A stretch of DNA of 7,610 bases from an uncultured Mailhella sp. (lineage in GTDB: Bacteria; Desulfobacterota; Desulfovibrionia; Desulfovibrionales; Desulfovibrionaceae). This document shows positions 1 to 5,480 of this stretch, piece by piece. The translations under genes and the position numbers were made by a program. Positions within the stretch are counted from its first letter, which is position 1. Every line of letters begins with the position of its first letter. Below the pieces are notes generated by a model. That model saw only the letters and a list, made by a program, of their open reading frames with translations, was not told where the DNA came from and did not search any database. The stretch is taken from contig CAJJMX010000076.1 in the NCBI GenBank assembly GCA_905192935.1, forward strand, positions 1 to 7,610, written 5' to 3'.

Positions 1-35
1 CGCCGTCGAAGTTCTTCAAGCCCAAGCAGTTCTAG
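1..35 (+). CDS. possible C-terminal end of an unidentified gene (partial)
   Basis: Reading from base 3 gives PSKFFKPKQF followed by a TAG stop at 33-35. All eleven codons, including the stop, end in G or C, the third-base bias of the clear genes in this window; the other two plus-strand frames do not show it. This suggests the tail of a plus-strand gene convergent with thiE. The ending is basic and aromatic, but ten residues do not allow any function to be assigned. It could be chance. Confidence 0.4.
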   Translation, partial: PSKFFKPKQF

Positions 36-215
36 GAACGTTTTTCATGCATGGCGCGCCGTGACGGGCGCAGAAGACGGCCGCGTCTCCCTGAAGGAAG
101 GCGCGGCCTTGTGTCGGAAAGGGCGGGGGACGCTTCGCGCGGCCTTCTGCCGGGGGCTTTGCGCGGGGTCTGCCGTGCGGCGGCCCGCAGAAGGGGAGGC
201 GCCGCGTCCTGCGCT
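36..215. other. convergent intergenic region with GC-rich inverted repeats
   Basis: This stretch lies between the putative plus-strand gene end at 35 and the thiE stop at 216. I see no convincing gene in it. It holds several GC-rich inverted repeats. AGACG/CGTCT lies at 75-79/84-88. AAGGC/GCCTT lies at 98-102/106-110. CCTTCTGC/GCAGAAGG lies at 143-150/187-194, extended by GGG/CCC past one bulged C. None is followed by a clear T tract on either strand, so calling any of them an intrinsic terminator would be weak. They may form 3'-end hairpins for the two converging transcripts. Confidence 0.5.
143..194. repeat. imperfect inverted repeat, possible 3'-end hairpin of thiE
   Basis: CCTTCTGC (143-150) is the exact reverse complement of GCAGAAGG (187-194). 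The pairing continues as GGG (152-154) with CCC (184-186) if C151 is bulged, giving an 11-bp stem around a loop of about 29 bases. It starts 22 bases past the thiE stop. No T run follows on either strand, so it is better read as a stabilising or Rho-associated 3' hairpin than as a proven terminator. Confidence 0.3.
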
Positions 216-863
216 TCACATGACGCTCTGCGCGTCGAATTGAGCAAGAAGGTTTCGTGCAGCCTCTTCCGGGTCGGGCGCGGAACAGAGCTCCGAGACC
301 ACGGCCAGACCGTGCGCTCCTGCGGCTATGACCTTTGCCGCGTTGTTTTTGTGTATGCCGCCTATGGCGACGAGGGTGAGCGGAGAATGCTCCCGGGCCC
401 AGCGCAGGCCGTCGAGGCCCCAGGGCTCAAGGGTGTCGGTCTTGGTGGGCGTGGCGAACACGGGACTTACGCCCACGTAGTCGACGTCGAGTTTTTCCGC
501 GGCCAGCAGCTCTTCCTTCGTTTCCACGGAAAGGCCTATGATGGCGTCAGGGCCCATGAGGCGGCGGGCGTCTTCGGGCGGCAGGTCGCTTTGTCCCACG
601 TGCAGACCGGCCGCGCCCGAGGCCAGGGCTATGTCGGCCCTGTCGTTGATGATGAGCGGAATGCCGCGGGGCTGAAGCCGGGTCACGAGCGCGCGGGCAA
701 GCTCGAGAAATTCGCGGCTCGAGGCATGCTTTTCCCGAAGCTGCACGACTCCGGCGCCTCCGCGCACCGCGGAGAGCACCACATCTTCCAGATGGCGGCC
801 GAGACAGAGCTCACGGTCCGTGACGAGATAGACGCGGTAATCGGTATGATGTCTCCAGTTCAT
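216..863 (-). CDS. thiE: thiamine-phosphate synthase ThiE
   Basis: ThiE is the cytosolic enzyme that joins HMP pyrophosphate and hydroxyethylthiazole phosphate to form thiamine phosphate, releasing pyrophosphate. The 215-residue product has the family length and the TIM-barrel motifs in order: QLREK (41-45), NDR (73-75), GLHVGQSDLP (86-95), GLSVET (110-115), the VGVSPVFATPTKTD loop (about 130-143), GGI (168-170) and a late VVS strand (188-190). I chose the ATG at 861-863 because GGGAG (870-874) lies 6 bases upstream. An in-frame ATG at 968 would add 35 Arg/Pro-rich residues with no family counterpart. It is downstream of thiM in the same direction after a 177-base spacer, and ThiM makes its thiazole phosphate substrate. 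Paired hairpins at the start site suggest translational control (inference). Confidence 0.95.
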   Translation of the reverse strand: MNWRHHTDYRVYLVTDRELCLGRHLEDVVLSAVRGGAGVVQLREKHASSREFLELARALVTRLQPRGIPLIINDRADIALASGAAGLHVGQSDLPPEDARRLMGPDAIIGLSVETKEELLAAEKLDVDYVGVSPVFATPTKTDTLEPWGLDGLRWAREHSPLTLVAIGGIHKNNAAKVIAAGAHGLAVVSELCSAPDPEEAARNLLAQFDAQSVM

Positions 864-898
864 GACATGCTCCCGGCATGTCCCTGTGAGGGCATGCC
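864..898 (-). promoter_or_regulatory. two mutually exclusive hairpins at the thiE ribosome binding site
   Basis: In the minus-strand RNA, GACAUGC (bases 882-876) pairs perfectly with GCAUGUC (870-864) around a CGGGA loop. This fold puts the thiE Shine-Dalgarno GGGAG in the loop and first stem base, and ends right at the AUG. The same segment can instead pair upstream: GGCAUG-CCC (898-890) with GGG-A-CAUGCC (884-875), a 9-bp stem with one bulged A and a UCACA loop, which leaves GGGAG free. The two folds exclude each other. The pairing is seen directly; a switching role is inference. No THI-box (TPP riboswitch) sequence is recognisable. Confidence 0.45.
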
Positions 899-1040
899 TG
901 ATATCCGGCCCGTGAGGGCGCAGGTGAGGAGAGGCGGCACGGGGGGGGCGCTTGTCTGCGGCCCTCATGTGCCCCCGGCGCGGGCTTTTCGGATGCGACG
1001 GGGCCGCTCCGGAAGGGAGGCGGAGGCCCCGGCAGAATCG
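899..1040 (-). other. thiM-thiE spacer, no gene seen
   Basis: This is the rest of the spacer between the thiM stop and thiE. It is very GC-rich, and the thiE frame stays open from an ATG at 968. It contains a bulged hairpin, GGGGC...GCTCCG (1000-1011) with CGGAG-GCCCC (1021-1030), just past the thiM stop and without a following T tract on the minus strand. I found no promoter, no THI-box and no credible small gene. thiE is probably reached by readthrough from thiM. Confidence 0.4.
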
Positions 1041-1853
1041 TCAGGCTTCGAGCCTGCGCACTCTTTTTGCCGCGTCTTCGGGGTCCAGCAGATAGAGTTC
1101 GTCCAGGAAGGCGGGAAGGAAGCTTCCCGGGCCCTTGGCGCGGGCTCCGGCCTTTTCGCCCGCCGAGGCCATGACGGCCATGGCGGCGGCAGCGGCCGTG
1201 AGGCTGTCCTTGCAGACGGCCGCATAGGCTCCGGTGACGGCCGAGGCCGAGCAGCCCATGCCCGTGACGAGCGGCATGAGGGCGGAGCCGCCTTCCACGA
1301 CAAGGTCGTTTTTGCCGTCGGTGATGAGATCGCGCACGCCGCTCACGCTTACCGTGCAGCCGAAGCGTCCGGCAAGGGCGTGGGCGGAGTCTACGGCCTC
1401 GTCGCTGCTGTTGCGGCTGTCCACGCCCTTGGTCTCCACCTTGTCGGCGGAGCGTATCTCCGCGGCCAGGGCCATGATCTCCGAGGCGTTGCCGCGCAGG
1501 ATGTCGGGCCGCACGGTGTCGAGCAGGCGCAGGGCGGAGCGGGTGCGCAGACCCGAGGCTCCGGCGCCCACGGGATCGAGCACCACGGGTTTGCCCTTCT
1601 TCTTCATGAGCGTTCCGGCAAGTTCCATGCTGGCGATCCAGTCGGGGTCGAGCGTGCCTATGTTGAGCACGAGGGCGGAATCGATGTTCGTGAGGTCGTC
1701 CATTTCCTCGGCGGCGTGCGCCATGAGGGGCGAGGCATGGGCGGCAAGCAGGGCGTTGGCCGAAACCTGCATGACCACGAAGTTGGTGATGCTGTGCACG
1801 AGAGGCACCTTTTCGTACACGCCGCGGACGGCATCCAGAATCTGTTCTTTCAT
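1041..1853 (-). CDS. thiM: hydroxyethylthiazole kinase ThiM
   Basis: ThiM phosphorylates 4-methyl-5-(2-hydroxyethyl)thiazole with ATP, a thiamine salvage step that feeds ThiE. The 270-residue product matches the usual family length and has the family motifs in order: VHSITNFV (19-26), SPLMAHAAEEM (41-51), LDPVGAGAS (92-100), ILRGNASEI (118-126) and the nucleotide-site loop TGMGCSASA (197-205). Cys201 is where the family keeps its active-site cysteine. The ATG at 1851-1853 has GGGAG (1859-1863) 5 bases upstream. It overlaps the maf stop as ATGA, so the two are almost certainly co-transcribed and translationally coupled. The same frame stays open upstream through maf, but that part is maf read in the wrong frame. 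No thiD or de novo thiazole gene is present, so the visible pathway is salvage. Confidence 0.95.
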   Translation of the reverse strand: MKEQILDAVRGVYEKVPLVHSITNFVVMQVSANALLAAHASPLMAHAAEEMDDLTNIDSALVLNIGTLDPDWIASMELAGTLMKKKGKPVVLDPVGAGASGLRTRSALRLLDTVRPDILRGNASEIMALAAEIRSADKVETKGVDSRNSSDEAVDSAHALAGRFGCTVSVSGVRDLITDGKNDLVVEGGSALMPLVTGMGCSASAVTGAYAAVCKDSLTAAAAAMAVMASAGEKAGARAKGPGSFLPAFLDELYLLDPEDAAKRVRRLEA

Positions 1854-2491
1854 GAGAGCTCCCGGGAAAAGTCGTTCAGGCCGATGACGCCCGCTTTGAG
1901 CAGGCGTTTCAGCACGATGTCGAGAGGAAGGCCCACCACCGTGGACCAGGACCCGCAAATACTGCTGACGAGAAAGGCCCCTCCGTCCTGTATGCCGTAG
2001 GAGCCGGCCTTGTCCAGAGGGTCGCCGCTGTCGGCGTAGGCTTCGAGCACGGAAGAGGGCCAGGGCGCAAAGGTGACCTTCGTCATGTCGTCGAAGGCCT
2101 CCACATGATCGTCCATGGCGAGACAGCAGGAGGTGACCACCTCGTGCGTGCGGCCGGAAAGGCGCGAGAGCATGGCCACGGCGTCGTTTCTGTCCTTCGG
2201 CTTGCCGAGGATGGAAGCGCGGCCGCCCTCGCGCAGGATGACGATGGTGTCGGCCGAGAGCACGGCGGGACGATCCGTGCGCGAGGAAAGAGAGGAGAGC
2301 ACGAAGCGGGCCTTGGCCTCGGCGCAGCGCGAGGCGAAGCGTCTGGGATCCTCGTCGGGAAGAGGACGCGGCTCCGGACAGGAGGCGGGAAGAATGTCGA
2401 AGTCGAGCCCCATGCCTTCGAGGAACGCACGGCGTCTCGGAGAGCCGGAAGCCAGCACAAGGGGGCGGAGCATGGTAAAGGCGCTTGTCAT
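1850..2491 (-). CDS. maf: Maf-family nucleoside triphosphate pyrophosphatase
   Basis: Maf proteins hydrolyse dTTP, UTP or modified nucleotides to the monophosphate plus pyrophosphate, cleaning the nucleotide pool; some affect septation. In this 213-residue reading, LASGSPRRR (13-21) is the N-terminal signature, SADTIV (79-84) carries the catalytic-region Asp81, LGKP (95-98) carries Lys97, followed by LSGRTHEVVT, and SYGIQ ends at Gln168 before GLPLDIV. The SGRTHEV and YGIQ blocks favour the YhdE-like dTTP/UTP type (inference from family knowledge). The start is uncertain. GTG at 2497, ATG at 2491 and ATG at 2473 are all in frame, and none has a strong Shine-Dalgarno. I chose 2491 because a GGA core lies about 7 bases upstream. 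The stop overlaps the thiM start by four bases, making maf the first gene of the maf-thiM-thiE operon. Confidence 0.93.
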   Translation of the reverse strand: MTSAFTMLRPLVLASGSPRRRAFLEGMGLDFDILPASCPEPRPLPDEDPRRFASRCAEAKARFVLSSLSSRTDRPAVLSADTIVILREGGRASILGKPKDRNDAVAMLSRLSGRTHEVVTSCCLAMDDHVEAFDDMTKVTFAPWPSSVLEAYADSGDPLDKAGSYGIQDGGAFLVSSICGSWSTVVGLPLDIVLKRLLKAGVIGLNDFSRELS

Positions 2492-2658
2492 GAACACATC
2501 CGTATAAGAAGGAAAGGAAACGCGGCGTTTCCGGAAGGAAGAAGGTCTCTTCCGCGCCGCGGCGCACGGCGGCGGAGCAGGGCGGAAGAAGCGTCACGGA
2601 TGCGACTATCAGCTTCTGCGGCGCAAAAAGCAATCCCGGAAGAGGGGCAGGGACACTC
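2492..2658. other. divergent intergenic region upstream of maf and argD
   Basis: I see no gene here. Two structured stretches stand out. A perfect palindromic hairpin, GGAAACG/CGTTTCC, lies at 2516-2522/2526-2532, just upstream of maf. A GC-rich compound inverted repeat runs 2548-2589: outer arms TCTTCCGC (2548-2555) and GCGGAAGA (2582-2589), with the 12-bp palindrome GCGCCGCGGCGC at 2554-2565. The DNA between 2498 and 2515 reads as pyrimidine-rich RNA on the maf strand (TTTCCTTCTTATACGG), with no good Shine-Dalgarno. I found no convincing minus-strand promoter for maf, although one must lie here unless it is further upstream. Confidence 0.5.
2516..2532. repeat. short perfect palindrome in the maf leader
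   Basis: GGAAACG (2516-2522) and CGTTTCC (2526-2532) are exact reverse complements around three bases. On the maf strand the 3' arm is followed by the pyrimidine-rich TTTCCTTCTT and then the maf start region. It could be an operator or an mRNA hairpin; the sequence does not decide. Confidence 0.35.
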
Positions 2659-2687
2659 TTGGCTATGCTTCATTAATGGTATATGAT
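2659..2687 (+). promoter_or_regulatory. sigma70-type promoter of argD
   Basis: TTGGCT (2659-2664) as -35 and TATGAT (2682-2687) as -10 are separated by exactly 17 bases. The -10 box matches the consensus at five of six positions and the -35 box at four. Both sit in an AT-rich patch unlike the GC-rich surroundings. Transcription would start near 2694, leaving a leader of about 60 bases before the argD ATG at 2755. Confidence 0.7.
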
Positions 2688-2690
2688 ACC
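2671..2690. promoter_or_regulatory. palindromes over the argD -10 box, putative operator
   Basis: GGTAT-ATG-ATACC (2678-2690) is a 13-base perfect inverted repeat covering the -10 box. It adjoins the 8-base palindrome CATTAATG (2671-2678) in the promoter spacer. A dimeric repressor bound here would block RNA polymerase. Resemblance to an ArgR box is weak (TG...AT...AT... spacing only, and the centre is odd rather than even), so no regulator is named. Confidence 0.4.
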
Positions 2691-2754
2691 CGCGTTCCTT
2701 GCGCCTGCGGAGTGCCGGAGCGGGAAAAAACAAGTTTCATGGGGAAATCACACG

Positions 2755-3960
2755 ATGAGCGAAGCTTTCGAAAGACTGAGGGAAAGGGAAATGGCCTTTA
2801 TGTGCCGGACGTACTCGCGCTATCCGCTGGGCATAGTCCGAGGCAAGGGCGCCCGCCTCTGGGATGTGGACGGCAAGGAATATGTCGACCTTCTGGCCGG
2901 CATCGCCGTCATCGGTCTCGGCCACTGCAACGAGGAAATAGCCGAGGTCATGGAAAGACAGGCCCGAAAGCTCGTTCATGTGAGCAATCTCTTCTATCAG
3001 GAAGAGCAGCTCGACTACGCCGAAAAGCTGCTCTCCACGAGCCATGCGGGCAAGGTGTTCTTCTGCAACTCCGGCGCGGAGAGCAATGAGGCCGCCATCA
3101 AGATAGCGCGTCGCTACCAGCGCGTGGTGAAGGGGCGCGATGCCTGGGAAGTCATTACGCTCACGAACTGCTTCCACGGCCGCACGCTGGCCACGCTGGC
3201 CGCCACGGGCAAGCACACGGAAGGCTTCGAGCCGGAAACGCCCGGTTTCGGCCGCGTGCCGTGGGGCGATCTGGACGCGCTGGAAAAGGCCATAAAGCCC
3301 ACCACCGCGGCCGTGCTCTTTGAAGCCATCCAGGGCGAGGGCGGCATCATTCCGGTCACGCAGGAATACGCCGACGGTCTTGTGGACATCTGCCGCCGTC
3401 ACGGCGTGCTCGTCATGTGCGACGAAGTGCAGGCCGGCATGGGCCGCAGCGGAAAGTGGTGGGGCTTTCAGAATTTCAATCTCCGGCCCGACGTGTTCAC
3501 GAGCGCCAAGTCCATGGCCAACGGTCTGCCTCTCGGCGCCATGATGGCCACGGACGAAGTGGCCCAGGGCTTCGACTACGGCAGTCATGCCACCACCTTC
3601 GGCGGCGGCGCTCTGGTGACGGCCGTGGGACTCAAGGTGCTTGAGATCATGGAGCGCGACCATCTCGTGGAACGTGCCGCCGCTCTCGGCGAGCGCGCCC
3701 GCGCCCGCTTCCGCGCTCTCGGCGAGAAGCTGCCCGGCGTGATACGCGATGTGCGCGGCATGGGTCTTCTCATCGGCGTGGAACTCGAAATGTCCGACGA
3801 GAGGGCGAAGGAAGTATGGCTTGAGCTCATGCATCGGGGCTTCATCCTCAATCTTACCTATGGTCCCACGCTGCGGCTTCTGCCTCCGCTCACCATCGAC
3901 GAGGCCGATCTCGAGGCCTTTACCGAGACGCTGGAAGACGTGCTCCGTCGGATGGCGTAA
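2755..3960 (+). CDS. argD: acetylornithine/succinyldiaminopimelate aminotransferase
   Basis: ArgD is a PLP-dependent class III aminotransferase. It makes N-acetylornithine from N-acetylglutamate semialdehyde and glutamate, and in many bacteria also serves the succinyl-diaminopimelate step of lysine synthesis. The 401 residues match the family length. Motifs: GAESN (107-111, PLP phosphate loop), FHGRT (140-144), EAIQGEGG (190-197), DEVQ (223-226, Asp223 to the PLP ring nitrogen) and TSAKSMANG with Schiff-base Lys252. The usual STFGGN reads TTFGGG here (280-285), a conservative change. I chose ATG 2755, with GGGGAA at 2741-2746; the in-frame ATG at 2683 lies inside the -10 box. It has its own promoter and terminator, so it is probably monocistronic. 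Other class III aminotransferases (ornithine, GABA) are possible but fit less well. Confidence 0.92.
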   Translation: MSEAFERLREREMAFMCRTYSRYPLGIVRGKGARLWDVDGKEYVDLLAGIAVIGLGHCNEEIAEVMERQARKLVHVSNLFYQEEQLDYAEKLLSTSHAGKVFFCNSGAESNEAAIKIARRYQRVVKGRDAWEVITLTNCFHGRTLATLAATGKHTEGFEPETPGFGRVPWGDLDALEKAIKPTTAAVLFEAIQGEGGIIPVTQEYADGLVDICRRHGVLVMCDEVQAGMGRSGKWWGFQNFNLRPDVFTSAKSMANGLPLGAMMATDEVAQGFDYGSHATTFGGGALVTAVGLKVLEIMERDHLVERAAALGERARARFRALGEKLPGVIRDVRGMGLLIGVELEMSDERAKEVWLELMHRGFILNLTYGPTLRLLPPLTIDEADLEAFTETLEDVLRRMA

Positions 3961-3965
3961 TGTTC

Positions 3966-3992
3966 GCCCGGCCTTCGGGCCGGGCTTTTTTT
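3966..3992 (+). terminator. intrinsic terminator of argD
   Basis: GCCCGGCC (3966-3973) pairs perfectly with GGCCGGGC (3978-3985) around a TTCG tetraloop, followed by seven T residues (3986-3992). It begins five bases after the argD stop codon. It should end the argD transcript and separate it from the pyr operon. Confidence 0.95.
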
Positions 3993-4116
3993 CAGGGTTC
4001 CGGGCAAGACAGGCTCCCGGGACCGGAGGGCTGCGGGCCCTTAGCCGCGGCCTTTTGCCGGAGAGGGGACGGTTCCCCTGCGTCCGGCTCTGCCGCCTGA
4101 CGACTTCAACGGCTCT
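3993..4116 (+). promoter_or_regulatory. pyrC leader with terminator-like and alternative hairpins
   Basis: No gene fits here and no clear -35/-10 pair is visible, although the terminator just upstream implies a promoter in this stretch. The structures seen are as follows. CCGGG/CCCGG lies at 4000-4004/4016-4020. GGCTGCGG (4029-4036) pairs with CCGCGGCC (4045-4052) with one G-U and is followed by TTTT, so it resembles an intrinsic terminator. AGGGC/GCCCT (4027-4031/4037-4041) uses the same 5' arm and excludes that fold. A two-part hairpin follows: GCCGGA/TCCGGC (4057-4062/4083-4088) enclosing GGGGA/TCCCC (4065-4069/4074-4078). Attenuation of pyrimidine genes is common in bacteria; that this leader does it is inference. 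Confidence 0.4.
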
Positions 4117-4127
4117 GAGGAGTTTGC

Positions 4128-5396
4128 ATGGATCGCATCCTGAGAAACGCCATGGTCTATCGTCCTTCCGGCTTTGCGAAGAACGATGTTTTCATCAGAA
4201 ACGGCAAGATAGAGCGCATCGCGCCGCAGCTGCCGCCTCTGGAGGGCGTATCTGAATCCGATATGAGCGGGTGTTGCATCGTTCCCGGCCTCGTAGATGT
4301 CCATGTGCATTTCCGTGAGCCGGGTTTTTCATGCAAGGAGACCATCCGCACGGGCTCTCTTGCGGCTGCGCACGGCGGCTACACCACGGTGTGCACCATG
4401 CCCAATCTGAACCCGTTCCCCGATACCGTGGAGCATCTGGAAAAGCAGCTTGAGATCATCCGGCGTGACGCCGTGATCCATGTGCTGCCCTACGGCACCA
4501 TAACCATGGGCGAGGAGGGACGCGAGCTTTCCGACATGGAAGGCATGGCGCCCTTCGTGGCGGGCTTTTCCGACGACGGCCGCGGCGTGCAGGACAGGGA
4601 CATGATGCGCGCCGCCATGCAGGAGGCAAAGAGGCTCGGCAGGATCATCGCGGCGCACTGCGAGGTGAATTCGCTGCTCACGGGCGGCTGGATACACGAC
4701 GGTAAGTACGCAAGAGCGCACGGACACCGGGGCATCAGCTCGGAGAGCGAATGGGCGGAAGTGGCCCGCGACGCGGAACTTGCGAAGGAAACGGGAGCCG
4801 CCTTTCACGCCTGTCATATTTCCACGAAGGAAAGCGTGGAGATCATACGCCGCGCCAGGGCCGAAGGCGCGGACGTGACCTGCGAGACCGGCCCGCATTA
4901 TCTCGTGCTCTGCGACAGGGACCTTCAGGAGGACGGCCGCTTCAAGATGAATCCGCCCCTGCGCGGAGAAGCGGACAGGGAGGCGCTCATCGAGGGCATT
5001 CTCGACGGCACCGTGAGCATGATAGCCACGGACCACGCCCCGCACGAGGCCGAGGCCAAGAGCCGGGGACTCGAGCGCAGCGCCATGGGCGTGGTGGGCC
5101 TCGAAACGGCCTTTGCCGTCATGTACACCCACTTCGTGAAGACGGGCAGGATCACGCTCGAGAAGCTCGTGGAGCTCATGTCCGTGAATCCCGCAAGACG
5201 TTTCGGCATCGGCTCGTTCCTGGAGGAAGGGCAGAGGGCGGATCTTGCCGTGTTCGACCTTTCCCGCGAGTGGGTGGTGGATCCTGAGGAATTTCTCAGC
5301 AAGGGACGTGCCACGCCCTTTGAGGGCGAGAGGCTGTTCGGCCGCTGCGTGCTCACGCTCGCAGACGGCGAGGAGGCCTGGAACGAAAAGGCGTGA
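4128..5396 (+). CDS. pyrC: dihydroorotase, class I
   Basis: PyrC reversibly closes N-carbamoyl-aspartate to dihydroorotate, the third step of UMP synthesis, in the cytosol. The 422-residue product is the long class I (Bacillus/Aquifex-type) amidohydrolase rather than the roughly 345-residue E. coli type. Metal ligands are visible in order: DVHVHFREPG with His59 and His61, FSDDG with Asp149/Asp150 in the bridging position, AAHCE with His177, ACHIST with His230 and ATDHAPH with Asp302. NPPLR (275-279) and the C-terminal ADLAVFDL strand also match. The ATG at 4128 has GAGGAG (4117-4122) 5 bases upstream. It is first in a pyrC-pyrK-pyrD-pyrF operon after a structured leader. The intact ligands argue against a non-catalytic PyrC-like partner of aspartate transcarbamoylase. 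Confidence 0.96.
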   Translation: MDRILRNAMVYRPSGFAKNDVFIRNGKIERIAPQLPPLEGVSESDMSGCCIVPGLVDVHVHFREPGFSCKETIRTGSLAAAHGGYTTVCTMPNLNPFPDTVEHLEKQLEIIRRDAVIHVLPYGTITMGEEGRELSDMEGMAPFVAGFSDDGRGVQDRDMMRAAMQEAKRLGRIIAAHCEVNSLLTGGWIHDGKYARAHGHRGISSESEWAEVARDAELAKETGAAFHACHISTKESVEIIRRARAEGADVTCETGPHYLVLCDRDLQEDGRFKMNPPLRGEADREALIEGILDGTVSMIATDHAPHEAEAKSRGLERSAMGVVGLETAFAVMYTHFVKTGRITLEKLVELMSVNPARRFGIGSFLEEGQRADLAVFDLSREWVVDPEEFLSKGRATPFEGERLFGRCVLTLADGEEAWNEKA

Positions 5397-5480
5397 GATA
5401 CGCGGAAGCGGGCCTTTTCTCCCGTCTTTTCCGGCGGGAGTCTTTCTCTGCCAACAGCAACCATCATGTGCGGAGCCAGC
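5397..5480 (+). other. pyrC-pyrK linker with a weak terminator-like hairpin
   Basis: CTCCCG (5419-5424) pairs with CGGGAG (5435-5440) around ten bases and is followed by TCTTTCTCT. The CCCG arm could also pair with CGGG at 5409-5412. The stem is short and the T tract is interrupted, so it may only reduce readthrough. GGAG (5472-5475) is the pyrK ribosome binding site. Confidence 0.3.

Noticed and set aside
864..968. N-terminal extension of thiE from ATG 968
   Set aside because: It adds 35 Arg/Pro-rich residues absent from the family. The internal ATG at 863 has a well-spaced Shine-Dalgarno and gives the normal length.
51..2000. 649-codon open frame on the plus strand, antisense to thiE and thiM
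   Set aside because: It mirrors real genes in a GC-rich sequence with strong third-base bias. The product is rich in Gly, His, Arg and Ala without recognisable domains, it has no ribosome binding site, and it lies opposite two genes with intact family motifs.
1854..2633. Open frame extending thiM upstream by 260 codons
   Set aside because: This part is maf read in the wrong frame, Arg/Ser-rich and without motifs. ThiM alone has full family length and a good start with GGGAG.
2689..2724. Hairpin CCCGC..TCC / GGA-GCGGG before argD
   Set aside because: Its 5' arm overlaps the predicted transcription start, so it may not form in the RNA. On neither strand is it followed by a T run.
2498..2754. 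TPP riboswitch upstream of the maf-thiM-thiE operon
   Set aside because: I looked on the minus strand for the conserved CUGAGA and THI-box blocks, here and in the thiM-thiE spacer, and found none. A covariance-model search would settle it.
2739..3089. Out-of-frame ATG GGG AAA frame overlapping the argD start
   Set aside because: The GGGGAA in it serves as the argD ribosome binding site, and the product is a low-complexity shadow of argD.
2737..3834. 365-codon open frame antisense to argD
   Set aside because: It is a shadow of argD. The argD frame has all PLP-site motifs, a promoter, a Shine-Dalgarno and a terminator.
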